The translations under genes and the position numbers were made by a program. This document shows positions 1 to 12,340 of a DNA stretch of 58,207 nucleotides, in pieces. The stretch covers positions 1 through 58,207 of the forward strand of contig JAYMTF010000073.1 in the NCBI GenBank assembly GCA_036897485.1. Direction: 5' to 3'. The notes under the pieces are model-generated. The model saw only the letters and a list, made by a program, of their open reading frames with translations, had not been told where the DNA came from and made no database searches. The number at the start of each line of letters is the position of its first letter. Positions within the stretch are counted from its first letter, which is position 1. This DNA comes from Pelargonium nanum. Taxonomy: Eukaryota; Streptophyta; Magnoliopsida; Geraniales; Geraniaceae.

Positions 1-1230
1 AAGGAAGTTTAATTCTCTTCTACTAACATAATCAAAATCATATAAATACTTAAGGCTTTGGAGCAGAACTTTGCTTTGCTTGAAACCCTAATTTCTGGGG
101 CAAGGTCCCGTTTTACAGTAAAGTCTAGTAGTTTTCTAATCTTCAAGATCTAGACTACTTGACAGCCCTAGAATCGAAAATTTCCAGTCTTATACAGCGA
201 TATGCTGAGAAAGGTGTGCTAAAAATCTCGAATATAACAACAGGTTCCTTGAAAAAGTAACATATGAAAAATTCTAAACTCGAATACATACATAGTATTT
301 GATTCTATTTCTAAGAAATCCCCAACTTAATCTTCAAAAGAAAAATCGACTCCTTTTTTAATAAAGGGCACTATACTATTTACACTTACCAACGAAGCCT
401 TATAACTCTACTGACTTTTACTTATAAATATCTCTAGTGGCGGTATATAAGGTACAGCATAACTTTTTAAACTGGGCTACCGCGACTCAATTGTCTATGT
501 CATATATCTTTTATTCCTAGTTAATAAGTTAAGTTCTAGAGAGAGCATCTTTCACATTCCCACTTTGCAGGCCCTGAAAGTTTTCAAAGGAAAGGGTTCT
601 AGTCTTATAAAGTAATAACCCTGCTTCTAGAGTAGTCGAGATAGTAAGGGGCTTTTTTACGGATTAGAGAATTTTATATTAAACTTTTTACTGAAGAAGG
701 GGTTTGGGATTCTAATTCTAATAAGAGATTAAGGAAGTATTTAATATTTCAAGAAGGTATATCTAAGCAAAAGGTTTTTTTAACCCTATAAAAAGAGGAA
801 TATCCCTTAGACTGTAACAACTAATAGAACTATGTAAACTATTACTCTAACTCCAATACTTATTACTATCTAATACAAATACTAATAAGGACTAACAAGA
901 AGATAGGGAATACAATAGGTAATTAACTACAGCCTGCAACAACAAGAAGAAGACCCATAAGAGTACAGTGGCAACTAAGGCAGGAGGGATATACCTTATA
1001 CGAGAAAAAGAAACCCGAGTTTTAAGTGTCTTATTTAAGCTTGTTAGAGCAAAGTACTAAACTTTCTTTAGTGCTAGATTAGCAGCTAAGGTATAATGTA
1101 TATCAGAAGAGGAGGACATTTGTTTACTATTTGCTAACACATTTCTAAACATACACATACATTGATTTAACAAAAGGGTACACTATAGAAAAACTGATTG
1201 CAGTTTATAAGAATATTAGTATTTCTCTAA
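1..1230. other. Non-coding stretch, no gene seen
   Basis: AT-rich DNA (35% GC by hand count over the first 240 bases). Over the first 600 bases TAA, TAG and TGA on the + strand number about 20, 8 and 8, close to what the composition alone predicts, so stops are neither depleted nor enriched. No start-to-stop frame reaches 60 codons. I see no RNA gene, repeat or promoter I can defend. Confidence 0.7.
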
Positions 1231-1292
1231 TATGACTCGAACCTACAATACTGTATTAAGGAACTAGGCGTTTTAGCTTTGTTTTTATTTTA
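1231..1292 (-). pseudogene. tRNA-like remnant (T arm)
   Basis: On the minus strand the T-arm block GTAGGTTCGAGTCATAT at about 1231-1248 has the canonical TTCGAGT T loop and the invariant G53-C61 pair. A51-T63 and T50-A64 also pair, while G52-A62 does not. The sequence on its 5' side, towards 1292, contains a CTAGTTCCTTAATAC segment where the anticodon arm would lie, but no convincing D arm or acceptor stem. It looks like the 3' half of a decayed tRNA gene. Identity cannot be assigned. The T-arm decamer alone is rare enough here to be meaningful only because ten others occur in the window. Confidence 0.3.
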
Positions 1293-4200
1293 AAAATCTT
1301 TGAGCTAGTAACTGTCTTAATAATATTAACTTTCTAGTTTAAGTTATATAACTATGCAATGTCACACAAGTTTACTGGTAGTCTTGATTGGAAGTATAGA
1401 CCCTCTTCTATTGGATTAATTATCCCCCAGTTTCTTTTTAATAATCTAGAAGCATTGTAATTAAAGACATCTTATCTTGGTCTTTGTGTTTTTTATCTTA
1501 GCTTTTACGATTTCTAGTATCAAATAATTAAGTAGGTGTGTAACCTGGGCTTATACATAGTCATTTTTTAAAGAGCTCCCTTATTAGACAAGGAACTTAG
1601 ATTTAGTACCCAGAAAAGAAATAGGTAAAATGACTACCGCAGCGAACCTTACTCATTCATTGATCTAAGTCTTTTGCTACTATAACTATTTTAATTAATA
1701 CTTTAGACAATTAGAGGAGCTACCCTCGTTTATACGGATACTAATTTATCCAATCTTTCACATAAGGGGCTACCTTTACCTTAGCCTTTTGACTGGCACA
1801 AAGAGGGCCTATTTTTCCTTATAAAATCCCATGAAGTCCACCAAAGTGAATCTACTACTTTATCGGGTATTTCCCGAGGACTCTTGTTGGTTCCACTTTA
1901 AAAAAGCTCTCAAATAAACTCTTTGTTACTAGCTATCTCTTGTGTTGACGTGCATTAAAAAGGACTTCCTCTTAATGTAGGATCTGTAAACCTTAAAAAA
2001 GGAGGGTCGTTGGTGGGATACTTAGCAATGAATGATGCATTGACCAATAACGAGAAAAAACTATATGCTGCCCTTGGTGAATGCCGAGTTCAGTAAAGGG
2101 GTTCGGTCAAGATGAAAAGGGGAATTTATATGTAGTATTCTAGCTCTAGGTATCTGCTTTTGTATCCGCTAAAAGCCTCGAAACTCAATCTAGACTAGAT
2201 GTGTTCAGGTGTAGTTTCCTATTTATTAGCCTTACCCATTACTTCTTTTTTGTACAGATTAAGAGCATACAGTTATGAGTTATTATATTGCTATATAAGC
2301 GATTTTCCAATAAACTAGGTTTATAATTAACACCAAAATTCCTACAGCAGGATGCAGATGCACTAAACAGTACTTTTTGAACCTTCCATCAACTAAACTA
2401 GATTACCGACAGGGACTTCTATTATCACACAATATAGGCTGGGAAATGCCCTTATTAGAGATAGTGAAAAGAATACCTGTTGAAAATAAGAAAATAAAAG
2501 CAAGTATGAAACAGAAAATCGGGGTTTAATTGTTACTATTAAAGAATCCTTGCTTCTAGTATAGCTAAAATCCTTTTGATACCAGTCAGGTTTTTATTAC
2601 GAACTTTTACGCTTAATATATTTCCTTTTTACTCAAAGATAGCTCTCAGAAAAAACCAGAGTATTAATAAACCTAAGTAATTCTATTTACACGATTACGT
2701 ACTTATTTCTAGCCGCAGAAGTTCAATTGCTTTGATTCCTAATTTAAGTTGCAGAGTATATATCTTACTACAACATAGTAGAGAACAGGGTATCCAAAAA
2801 GATATAACAAGAATCCTTTTCAGAAAGGGAGCTTTTGGTGTGTGAGTAATTTGTTTTAACTTTTTATACATTAAAGCTCCTCCTTATTTAGGAAACCCTT
2901 GCATAATAATTTTTTCTCATTAAAATAAAAGTATACGCAGTTTCGTAACTGAGATTTGGTTAATACTTATATATAAGTTGGATATAAATGCCTTCCTTTT
3001 AAAAAAGCCAACTGTAATTCCAACTTTCTATATTAAAATTCGTAGCAGGGACCTGTTCCTAATGTAAGGTGTTACCCAGCCCACCCCCCTTTTTCATCAC
3101 AGGGAGTCCGGGCTAAAATATGTACAACATCTTAATAGTAGTGTAAACCTCGAAACTGTAAATAACTGGGAGTCCCTAGGGGTTTATAGCAAGAAAAGTA
3201 ATCATGTTAATCTTGGTATAATTTGTAGCTCTATAAGGTTGTGTCTCAGGATACATGTTACCCTTATAAGTAGAAATTTTGGTGGCTCTTTATCTGGTAT
3301 GAAAGCCTGCCTCAGAATTTAATTGAATTAGAGCTTTGTAAGGATTCCTACTGTGCATAAGGACTTCTTAAGATAAGTTTTATTATAGAAAAAAAAAGGC
3401 TTTTTAAGTAAAAGTTTTCAAACGTATACAGAGTAGGTTCCCCCAGTCCTTTTTCTGATAATCTATAAAATGAAAAAGGCAGCTTTCTCTGACTTAATCG
3501 TAACATAGACTTTAAAAACTAGAATAAAAAGAAGGGGCTCTAGCCTGTTCTATACTTTTTTGGATACTATAACATTTCCTAAGAGTTTCAAAGGCGAAGG
3601 CTGCTCTTTGGTTTACTTTTTTAGTATGATTTCTATAATATCAATATCCCTAAATTAATGTTGTACCAAGAATGCATAAATTTATAAACCATACGGTCTC
3701 TCTTTTAATAAAGAAGCAATTCGTTTAGTCCCACACTTCTTTTTGAAGATTGGAGAAGCTATACGAAGTAACCCCTTAATTACGTGCTTTTTGTCCTATC
3801 TTTAACCAAAGTTAACAAGCTAAGTTAAGAATATAGAGATACAAATAATAAAGGTCCTTTATTAAATTCAGAGAAGACGGTACCCCCATTATGGGTATAT
3901 TCAAACCCAGACTATTAAGTTAGTAAAAAATAAATTTCCCGTATGATTAGAATTGTTTAAATGCACGGGCTTCTTAAAGCTTCCCTATCTAATGAAGTAC
4001 TTGTTTAATCTTGGATTACTGGCGCAGAGCCCTAAACTAAAGTACTGCTATTATTGCTAGTTTAAACCACAATACTTACGTATCTATAAACTTTTTATTT
4101 CTTCTTATTATAGGGTTGCTTTAACTCGAAGACTTTTTGAGGTTAGATATTTAGGTATATAGAATACTCTTTTTCGTACGTAAAAAAGCCTCCACTGAGA

Positions 4201-4894
4201 AGGGTATCCCTCCTTTTGGGGCCCAGGGTTAACTCTTGCCAAAAAAGGATTTTCTGCTTTTAATATTAACTCTCCTTGCAGCTATACTAGATAAATGGTA
4301 GCTAAATTAAAAAAAGGGGGAGGCAGGTAAGATAATGATAAAGTATTTGGAAAGGTCCTCTTAATAGGTTTTTCTAGATCTAATGGAATATAAAAAGGTA
4401 TATAAATAGGAAAAACCCACCCTTGAAAGGGACAGAACCCCCTGTTTAACGAAATATTTTGTAAGGATTTGACTCTTTGTTTTTTAATATAGGAAAATCT
4501 TACCATTGACAAGTATATCCTTGAAGTAACTCATATCAGGAAAAAGAATCACTAATAGAATTCCCTTTTGAAGGGGTACCTAAGAAATTTAAAACTATCT
4601 TTCCAAATGGCAAGCTAACTATAAGAGCTATATAACTCTAAGTAGGACTAGAAAAGCAAACCAAATTGTACGAATACGACAATTCTCCGGATCATGCGTA
4701 TTAATTTCTTTTTGTATATTTCGGTTTTTGTATATACTGTCATAAGGAATCTACGCAATCGTATTTCTGAATTATGAGATCTACGAGGGTAACAAAGAAA
4801 TATATTGACACTGGGATATCCTACAATGAAACCCTAATAAATGAAACTCGTGTTCACTCGAATTTTCTTTTTTTCGCTTTCTGTACTCAAATAT
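1293..4894. other. Non-coding stretch, no gene seen
   Basis: No recognisable gene. One open frame on the minus strand at 4282-4512 (76 codons) is within chance expectation and its translation resembles nothing I know. A perfect CCCTAGGG palindrome lies at 3174-3181. A segment near 2006-2040 vaguely recalls the 5' end of a plastid-type large-subunit rRNA but is too imperfect to call. Confidence 0.65.
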
Positions 4895-4920
4895 GCCTTA
4901 ACCAACCGAGCTACCGTAGG
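4895..4920 (-). pseudogene. tRNA D-arm remnant
   Basis: The minus strand reads GGTAGCTCGGTTGGTTAAGGC, close to the canonical TAGCTCAGTTGGTTAGAGC D arm of bacterial and organellar tRNAs, with the GG pair of the D loop kept. On its 3' side an ATTCGAGT segment could be a degenerate T loop, but no anticodon arm or acceptor stem can be paired. It is probably a 5' tRNA fragment. A chance match of this length is unlikely but not impossible in 58 kb. Confidence 0.35.
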
Positions 4921-7340
4921 CTTTCCATTATAGAAATTCGTCTATACAACTCTAACCCTTTATATTGATCTTGTATGGTAGCCCTAGTTATTCTATATAG
5001 GCACATTACGTCTTACTTCAGCGACATCTGCTATGCTAGAACAAGAACTGCTATCCAAAGGGTTAGACACCTCCCCCATGAGTTTAGGTACTATAAAGAT
5101 ACTAACTACTACTACTTTACTTACTGAACTAAGTTTTTTTACCATTAGCAAGCAATCTAATAGACTTTAGAATTCCCAGTTCACTAGCTTTTCATTTAGT
5201 CGCGAGGTATTAGAGGGTACAATGCATCATCTTTTGAGGTACGATAAGTAGCTAACCACTAGTTAAGATATAGTTATTCCCAGGGAAAGCATCTCGCAAG
5301 ATGACGCCTCCGCCCGCTTGATGAGAATTTAATGTAATTCTGGGAGTACCTGCCTTAGAGACTCCTTTATGTTTGTTTAACTGACACTTCCAAATACAAT
5401 TGAAAATCCTAATAGTATACGGGCCCGCCTATGGTAATCACTCTTATTAAAATCTGTTCAGTACTCCATTACAAAGACAAAAAAGTAGAAGTGGGTCTTC
5501 GTATATATATATATTAAAGTTCCTTACTCAGAATTTTGCCATTCCAAAATGAAATTCTATTTCAAAGCGAGTATTTCCTCTCGCTCAGTAAGGGACTGAG
5601 AAGAAGAACAAAAAACATAAGACTCTTGTGATTGCAAAGCAACTTACGTTTATTATGATTAGTATTATATTCCTAGAAATTCCAAAAAGCTAGAACATAA
5701 GCGGCTGTCAATTATGTAGTTCTGTAAACAAATTATATATCCACGGATCTTTCTGATACCAGTTTGCAGATTTATATTTAGTATCTTGGCTTTAATTTGC
5801 TATTTCCTTAAAATTAGTATGTTGAAAGTTTTCAAAGGATAGAGTGTAGTACTATAGCTGGGCAATTTAAGAACATGAATGAGAGACTCATATTAATACC
5901 TAGACCAGTAATCGCTAGACGCCCTACTAGTAATAAAGTTTCTAGTCGTCATAAGTTTGGATTTTACATATGAAATCCGCTTGTCATAGGACTAAAGAAG
6001 TTAACTAAAAACTAATAAATAGCAATAATTAGGTAGACTCTATAAAAGGATCCCTTTATAACTTGAGTTGTTTAGTACATACTTACTCTGTATATCTATA
6101 CGGGAATATTATTATATACTGTCATTCACGAAATTTCTTTTTTGTTCTATTTTTCCTTACAACTTAGCTGGTCTAGTCTATTTTGGTATCATAATATAAA
6201 GCAATTAGTTTCCGAATTGATACGCAGACCCATGTACACCGTTTTCGTTAGTTTTCTTTTATTAGTGAAACTTTGCTAGGATAAAATAACAACTGCTGTA
6301 TCAGTATAAAAGAGTTTCCTACCGTTCCTAAACCCTTTTGAGTTATCAATTTGTGAATTTCCGAGTTAAGGAAGCGCTTGTCCTTGTCTACTAGTATTCC
6401 AGTAACAGCAAATACTCCACTAACTACAAAATTATTTATTATTTAATTTTAGATTTTTATTTGCTATAATAAAGATTCCTTATAACATTTATTTCTCTCC
6501 GGGGAATCCAATTAATATTCTGGAGGTAACATGATTGACCATACATACAAGTTTCAGATTGTGCTATAGACTATGCTGCTACCTAACCTAAGGAATCCTT
6601 TATTTTTTTGTTGGATCCAAACTAACAAAGTAAAAGAAGTAGTGTACTTTAGAGCATTCCGACTTGCTCCTTTTTTAGTACATCCGCATATTTGCATTAT
6701 TTATAAGTAAAAACTGGATAACGTCGTCACTCTTAATATTAGAAATTAAGAACTAAAGGCTTGGAAATACTTGCAATTTGATATTCTTATAAACTATATC
6801 TGATGTCGCGTAAACCCTGTGCTAAAACGAAAATTAATTATTAACACTTAGTTTTTTGCTTAACTTGATTTGTAAATCCCTCTTTACAAGTATATTGCTG
6901 TATAGGAAAAATAAGTATTACTGATAAAGCATAAAAAATGTAAAAAGTAATTCAAAATTACATCCATTTGTCAAAAAGTAAGTCTAGGTTGATCTGGCCT
7001 GCGACTTAGAGTGGAAAAGTATAGGGCGAAGTTACCTTTGTTTCGGGATGGTTAAGGTCCTAGTATTATAGTAAAGTCCTAAGTTCAGCCTTAAGGCGGC
7101 AGCACCCTTTTTAGACATTAATCCGAATCTCTCCCTTCTGAATGAAGATTTCACTTTTTTTGCTCAGGATAAGAAAATAGAGACTTGTGCCATAAAACAA
7201 CACGATTACAACCTGTGGCCGTCGTCTAACTTGAACAAGACTTTACCCACGTGATAGATAAACTGCCCCTCAACAGTTGAGTTCTATTTATTATTTCATT
7301 ACGTAAAGCTAAGCCTTAATATTTAAATCTTTTATCTAGA
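4921..7340. other. Non-coding stretch, no gene seen
   Basis: No gene found. A short TA dinucleotide run lies at about 5502-5514. The first of three copies of the palindrome AAGGAATCCTT lies at 6590-6600. A TTGATCTGGCCT segment near 6990 recalls the small-subunit rRNA 5' end but nothing around it supports that reading. Confidence 0.65.
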
Positions 7341-7400
7341 AGCCGAGTTGAACCATTGGCATTCTTTTTTAAATTTATGTGCTTTAACACCGGTCAATTA
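7341..7400 (-). pseudogene. tRNA-like remnant (D- and T-like blocks)
   Basis: The minus strand carries GCCAATGGTTCAACTCGGCT (7341-7360), a T-arm-like block, and on its 5' side GACCGGTGTTAAAGC (about 7381-7395), which could be a D arm. The spacing leaves only about 20 bases for an anticodon arm and no stem pairs well. The ATGCCAATGGTTC start of the T block is shared with the element at 8185-8260, suggesting related sources. This is a weak call. Confidence 0.25.
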
Positions 7401-8184
7401 TAAATTCTTGCTCTTATTCGTGCAGATAAGAGCACTTGTTGTTTGCAAGATTCAAGATATCTTGTCAGAGATTCTATCTAAGTGATTCTGATTTCTAACT
7501 CTTTTTTGTGCAATTCCCTTAATTCAATTTCCTGAATTATAATATAAATACCGGTGAAAATTCGTTAGTATGGAGTTGCTATTGAAGATAGCGTACGGTG
7601 ACTTTATGTTTCGCTATAGAGCCGATTGAAACGATATAAGGTCAATTTAAGCTGTCTTTTTATTAAGTTCTTAAGAACGACTGGCATACTGTACCAAATA
7701 TATTAGAAGTCCGGATGCTCCCTACACCTGTCCTCTGAAAGCTTACACACAAAGAAAATTTTAGGTATAAGGGGAAAATACATAAATACATTTAGAACCC
7801 CATAAAGGGTTGTACTTGTGTTATTTTTGGATCCAGATTTTTGGTATTGGGTAGCTAGATAAAACTGGAGGCTGCAACATTAAAGAAGTAAAATGAGATT
7901 AACTTATACTTATATAGAATAACATTATACCGCGTTTATTTAGTACTTTAATGTAATTTTTAGAGCGTAGCTAATAAGCTAAAGGGGTTTTTTCGGATTT
8001 TTAAACAAACCATAATCCATCCATAGTAATCAATTTCTTTAGTTTTTCCGGAAAGTCTCAAAAGTTATAGCATAGAGAAACTCTTCCTACAATATGAAAA
8101 AAGTGCTTGATAAGTTAGAATCTTTACTTTTGATTGTGGAACACAGCACAGGATATCAATAGAAATCCGATAGGGTCGGTAAAA

Positions 8185-8260
8185 CGTGCGACTCGAACCA
8201 TTGGCATGTATGTTTTCACCCCTTTGTTATAACGGGGTGAGGTTATACCAACAAATTATC
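8185..8260 (-). pseudogene. tRNA-like element with a strong central hairpin
   Basis: On the minus strand GCCAATGGTTCGAGTCGCAC (8185-8204) is a T arm with canonical TTCGAGT loop. On its 5' side, where the anticodon arm should be, lies a perfect 7-bp stem TCACCCC/GGGGTGA (8216-8222 with 8234-8240) with an 11-base loop instead of the usual 7. Further 5', GTTGGTATAACC recalls a D loop and stem. D, anticodon and T blocks are in the right order, but neither T stem nor acceptor stem pairs. It is a decayed or rearranged tRNA gene of unknown identity. Alternatively the hairpin is an independent element beside a T-arm fragment. Confidence 0.35.
8216..8240. other. 7-bp perfect hairpin
   Basis: TCACCCC (8216-8222) and GGGGTGA (8234-8240) are exact reverse complements separated by 11 bases that contain the palindrome GTTATAAC. 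The stem is GC-rich in an AT-rich setting. It lies within the tRNA-like element above, in the anticodon-arm position. Confidence 0.6.
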
Positions 8261-10631
8261 CAAGACTCTTAATAAGATTTGACTCAATTATGGAGTAGGT
8301 TACTAAGCTGAACACAAGGTTATAATAGGAGTCTCGAGTTCCGTTGTAAAGTCTAAGGAGTTCCTTATCCGTTATGGACGGGCTTTATAGAGTATTTGAG
8401 TATTTTTTTGTCTCGGTCCAAAAGAAGAAATTAAATATACTTAAATATGCTATAACGTAGAGTAAGGAAAGAAACTTAGAAAATCCTAATTCCCTTTTAA
8501 ATTCCTTAACATAATATTTTTCTATTTATGTGATATAATATTAAGCCTCTACTCTGACTATTGTATTGATATAATTAAAAGGGGTCTTTGTGGCTAAATT
8601 AAGGTAATTCCACTTAAAGAACCTCAAACTTACTGTAGGGTAGGATAGAAAACGCAATATGTAAGAACTTTTGTATACTATAGAAAAAACGTGATTGCAT
8701 TCTAACTGAAGATATAATAATTCAACATTAGCTTGGGTTACTTTACTAGGTAAAGAAACTATATGTTGTGAGGACTACTTTATAATCAATTTTGACCAGC
8801 TAGATATAGAACACTTCGTCTATACAAATTCTTTTTTAATAAAAAGTTCCGTTTAAGTTGTTTAAGAAAGAGGGCATTCCACTCCAGAGCAGATCTTATA
8901 ATTAAGATTATTGACTGTAGATTTATTGGTCTTTCCCCGAATATAACAACTTGGGTGCATTCTCCCTCGAGTCTGTGTACTATAATTACAATTTATAATG
9001 TAACTAGTTAAAAGTTGCGTGGCTTAATAAGAAGTATTATTAAGGATTTTAAATACATGGAAACCCAGGTATACTGTACTGAATAGTTCCATTATGGTAT
9101 TCACGTATGTAATCAGATGCATAACTTTATACGAACAAACTTTTGTTGAGTTAGGTATTTTTATAATGACAGTTGTGTCTAAACTAAACCGTCGAAAACT
9201 AAAGATTCTCTTAGGGAATTACGATACTTAGTTTTTTTTACTTTTCAAAATAAGTAAAGGATAAATGGATATCTTAGGTCTCGTGAAGTGCTGTATACGA
9301 GAAAGATAAAATTAAACTTTTAATTTCAAATTCCTTTTTAGTGACTGTCATTTTAGACCTTTTACCTTCTAATTCTATAAAACTCGATAAATCCAAGATC
9401 TCTGACTAAATAAGGGGTCCCTGCTGAAAGCATTATGTTTAGAATTTAATGCTCTGAATACGAGGATAATCAAAATAAGTATACCTAGATTCTTTAGCAT
9501 AGGTAAACTTTCGGTATATGGTCCTACATTAATAACGACAGTCTAATAAAATGCTTTATGTGTTCCTTTTATAATAATGAATTAGTTGGTATCAATTTGT
9601 AATATATCTTACATATTTTTCCTGTGCATGACATCCTGGTGTAGAGGATCCTGATAGAAGTTAGGAGTAAAATATTTAAAGCCAGTTCCTTCTGCGTCTG
9701 GGAGGAGGACATACTCTTGGTTTTTTACATAGCAATAAGTCTTGCGTATAAAGTCTAACAAATAATACGTCTTTTAGTGAAGGCTTTTTCTTTATATGGA
9801 ATCCGTTGCGTTGAGTAATATCTTATTGTACCCTATCATATAGAGTTGCGGAATTTTCCCGTGTGTAATAAAAGGAATCTAATTGAAAAGACCTACACCT
9901 TATCCTAACGGTAACGCTGGGCCCTTACAACAGCTAAAAGATTTTATTTTCCAGTTGCAAATAGGATAATAGTATCTTCATAAGAACCCTGAAGACTTCT
10001 CATTTAGAGGAACTCCAATATGAATAATACAAAAAAAACCGAATCTTAAGTACTAATTAAAACTTTATTATAGTTATTATCTTCCCAGCTTGAAGGATTT
10101 TTTTCAGTTTCACGAAGAAATACCTGTTTCTTTGTTTATTCTATGGGTTGCCCAAGAGGAGTATATTCATTATACTAAATCACTAGTTTATCCTTAAGTG
10201 AATCCTTATAAATAGAGGCTTTTCTTAAGCTCTCACCGTTTAGTATGCTGTTTACAAGACTGCAAGGAATTCGTCTTAGTACTTCTGTATTTAAGGATTT
10301 CCTACTCATTCTCGTTTATTTACTTTACGATTTTGATAATCCAAACTTGGCAGGGGTGTTTCGGTTTCTACTGCTTTTTCTTACATAAAATTTATTTCCT
10401 CAATCTGTCCGTATATAGGGTTTCATTTAAGCAATTAGTACCTAATTTCCTATAGAATTATGAAAGTTATCGACTTTTATTTAAGATCTAACTATAAGGT
10501 ACGCTTCCTATTATAACTAATAGATTACTTTATTTACACGAAGTAGTTTACACCGTTTTTATATGTAGTTATCAAAGTATGACCTTATGGACGGACTTAG
10601 TTATTTGCGAAAAATCCCACTTAATAAATTA
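8261..10631. other. Non-coding stretch, no gene seen
   Basis: I found no open frame of 60 codons, no tRNA- or rRNA-like block and no repeat worth naming in this stretch. Confidence 0.65.
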
Positions 10632-10709
10632 AACGCGACTCGAACCATGATAAAGAACCTAGTTGTGTGTTGATTTAACAAACAATGGCTAAAGCCACTC
10701 AGCCATTCC
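10632..10709 (-). pseudogene. Class II tRNA-like element, Leu(UAA)-type, degenerate
   Basis: Read on the minus strand the element begins GGAATG and continues with GGCTGAGTGGCTTTAGCC. This is a class II D arm of the Leu/Ser kind, with a perfect 4-bp stem GGCT/AGCC. The next stem-loop pairs TGTT with AACA around a seven-base loop GTTAAAT, which would place UAA at the anticodon with U33 present. About 25 bases follow, long enough for the extra arm of a leucine tRNA, then a canonical T loop in GGTTCGAGTC. The T stem has only its G53-C61 pair and the acceptor strands do not pair, so I call a pseudogene. Serine or tyrosine is possible if the anticodon register is shifted. Confidence 0.45.
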
Positions 10710-11639
10710 TTCATGTATAAGTTATGCTTTTTAATGTACATCCAAGTTTTTTTATTGAACTTGTCTTAAAAAAAGATCCAGCTATTATAGGCTAGGGGAA
10801 CACGGATACATGAACTTTTTATAGAAGTATGCTCTAACTGGTCTTTTTTACATAAGATTCATTCTCCTCTGAGGATACTTGTGTTTTTAGTCAAAAGAGG
10901 TCGGTCTAAGCGGTAGGTTGGATACTATAAAAAGAATTTCCGGCATGTAGTTTCTAGTAGTTTATACATGGATACATAGAGGGAGATTTATAGAAAGTAA
11001 TGTTTTCTATTGACGTAGTCTAAGAAGCTGGACAGTAAAGAGACAGGGTTTTCTATCGATATATACACCTAAGTGATTCTATACACCTAGCCAGAGAGCT
11101 CTACCTTACAAGTTTTTTTAAGTACCCTACCCGCTCCAATTGTTAATTAAATAGACGTTTTTAGTTATAGTATTCTCTTACCCATTAAGCAGTAATAAAA
11201 TACCTGTTTAAGTGAAAGAGTAAACCCTTGTTCTGTACCTGTAAAAATACTTAATTTCTCACCACTTCAAACGATAAAAGATAAGGTTCGAAGCTTATTT
11301 CTTTACAAAAATAGGGACTAAATGCAAAAGCTCTATCTGCATATTTACTAAAATCTAGGAACTATACTCAAATTAAGGCTTAGACTCAACCTCATAGCAC
11401 ACCCCTTATAGGAACTTCTACTAGTTTCACAAGTGTAATTCTAAATACACGGATAATCTTATAAAATTGATTTACTTTTAATTTAGACTTCTTTTTTAAA
11501 TAGACTAAATTTGTGTGAAGATACCCGTATAAAAGAAGCCCCAGAATAGACTTACGTATTAATATTGAGTGGTCCCCCCCTCTTGAGTCTTGGCGCTATA
11601 ATGTAATACTTATTTTCAAAACTTTAAAGAGTATGATAG
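10710..11639. other. Non-coding stretch, no gene seen
   Basis: AT-rich, no frame of 60 codons, no RNA-like block. Confidence 0.65.
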
Positions 11640-12340
11640 GTCTCAAATCATGTTTTTACTCAGTACTTGGGGTTCTTACTATTTCGACTGGTACTTAATT
11701 GACTCAGCCCAGTATACCAGGAACAGCCCTGGGTTTGAATGGTTTTCTATTTCCTATTTGATTCATGTTTTTCTTACTCTCCAATTTGCAAAGGAATTGC
11801 AGCCTAGGGATTAGCTACTCGCTGCTAAGACAATCGCTTCTTCCCGATTTCTTTAGATAGATTTCATACAGTTGTGTTTAGGTCTCTAGTTGAGATCGTT
11901 GCTCTTTCGGGTTGACTTGTAGGTTTTTGTTTCTAGTGAATCACTTAGATAGAAATAGATTGAGCTCATCCTTAATACTCGTCCTTGCATACTCTGGTTA
12001 TAGTAACTCGAATGTAGTAAGTATAGTGAAAGTGAGTAGTTGTTTAAAGTTTATGGAGTATAGCTACGTGGTTAGAGCACTGGTTGTTGGAATCTCAAGT
12101 CATTGGTTCAAGTCCTGCGTCTTATGCTCTTAACTGATTGAGGACAGTTTGATTCATGTAATGGTGTTTTCTCTTTCTTATTTCCTAATTTCTATGGTTT
12201 TCTATTTGTTTGTTTCATGTGGTTAAAGTGAGATACGGGTGTTGGTTATACCACAAGATAATCCTGTATTTTTTTTTGTAGAAGCTTATTTCGTGTGTTT
12301 TTTATATAAAGCAATCTTTATCATGAAAATATAACTTGTT
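11640..12340 (+). other. T- and G-rich patch of the + strand
   Basis: The composition shifts here: in 11881-12000 T is about 40% and A about 21% on the + strand, whereas elsewhere A and T are roughly equal. A 73-codon frame at 11912-12133 lies inside but runs through the tRNA-like element at 12055-12130, so it is not a credible gene. The asymmetry suggests a segment of different origin or a transcribed strand. Confidence 0.4.
12055..12130 (+). pseudogene. tRNA-like element with an intact acceptor stem
   Basis: The 5' heptamer GGAGTAT (12055-12061) can pair with ATGCTCT (12124-12130) over all seven positions, two of them as G-U wobbles. Between them come GCTACGTGGTTAGAGC, a D arm reduced to about 3 bp, and TCATTGGTTCAAGTCC, a T arm with canonical loop. 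The anticodon arm reads ACTGGTTGTTGGAATCT and does not form a stem. If the register of other tRNAs holds, GUU or UUG sits at the anticodon. The 3' part has several extra bases between T arm and acceptor strand. The phrase GTCATTGGTTCAAGTCC resembles elongator-Met and Thr tRNAs of plastids. It is probably a pseudogene that still keeps its outer frame. Confidence 0.45.

Noticed and set aside
2006-2105. Possible 5' end of a plastid-type large-subunit rRNA (GGTGGGATACTTAGCA, and later CTTGGTGAATGCC)
   Set aside because: The first match needs one insertion and a mismatch over 14 bases, which can occur by chance in 58 kb, and the second is out of order relative to the first. No further rRNA sequence follows.
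6984-7010. TTGATCTGGCCTG, resembling the 5' end of small-subunit rRNA
   Set aside because: It differs from TTGATCCTGGCTCAG in length and order of bases, and no other small-subunit rRNA segment was found downstream.
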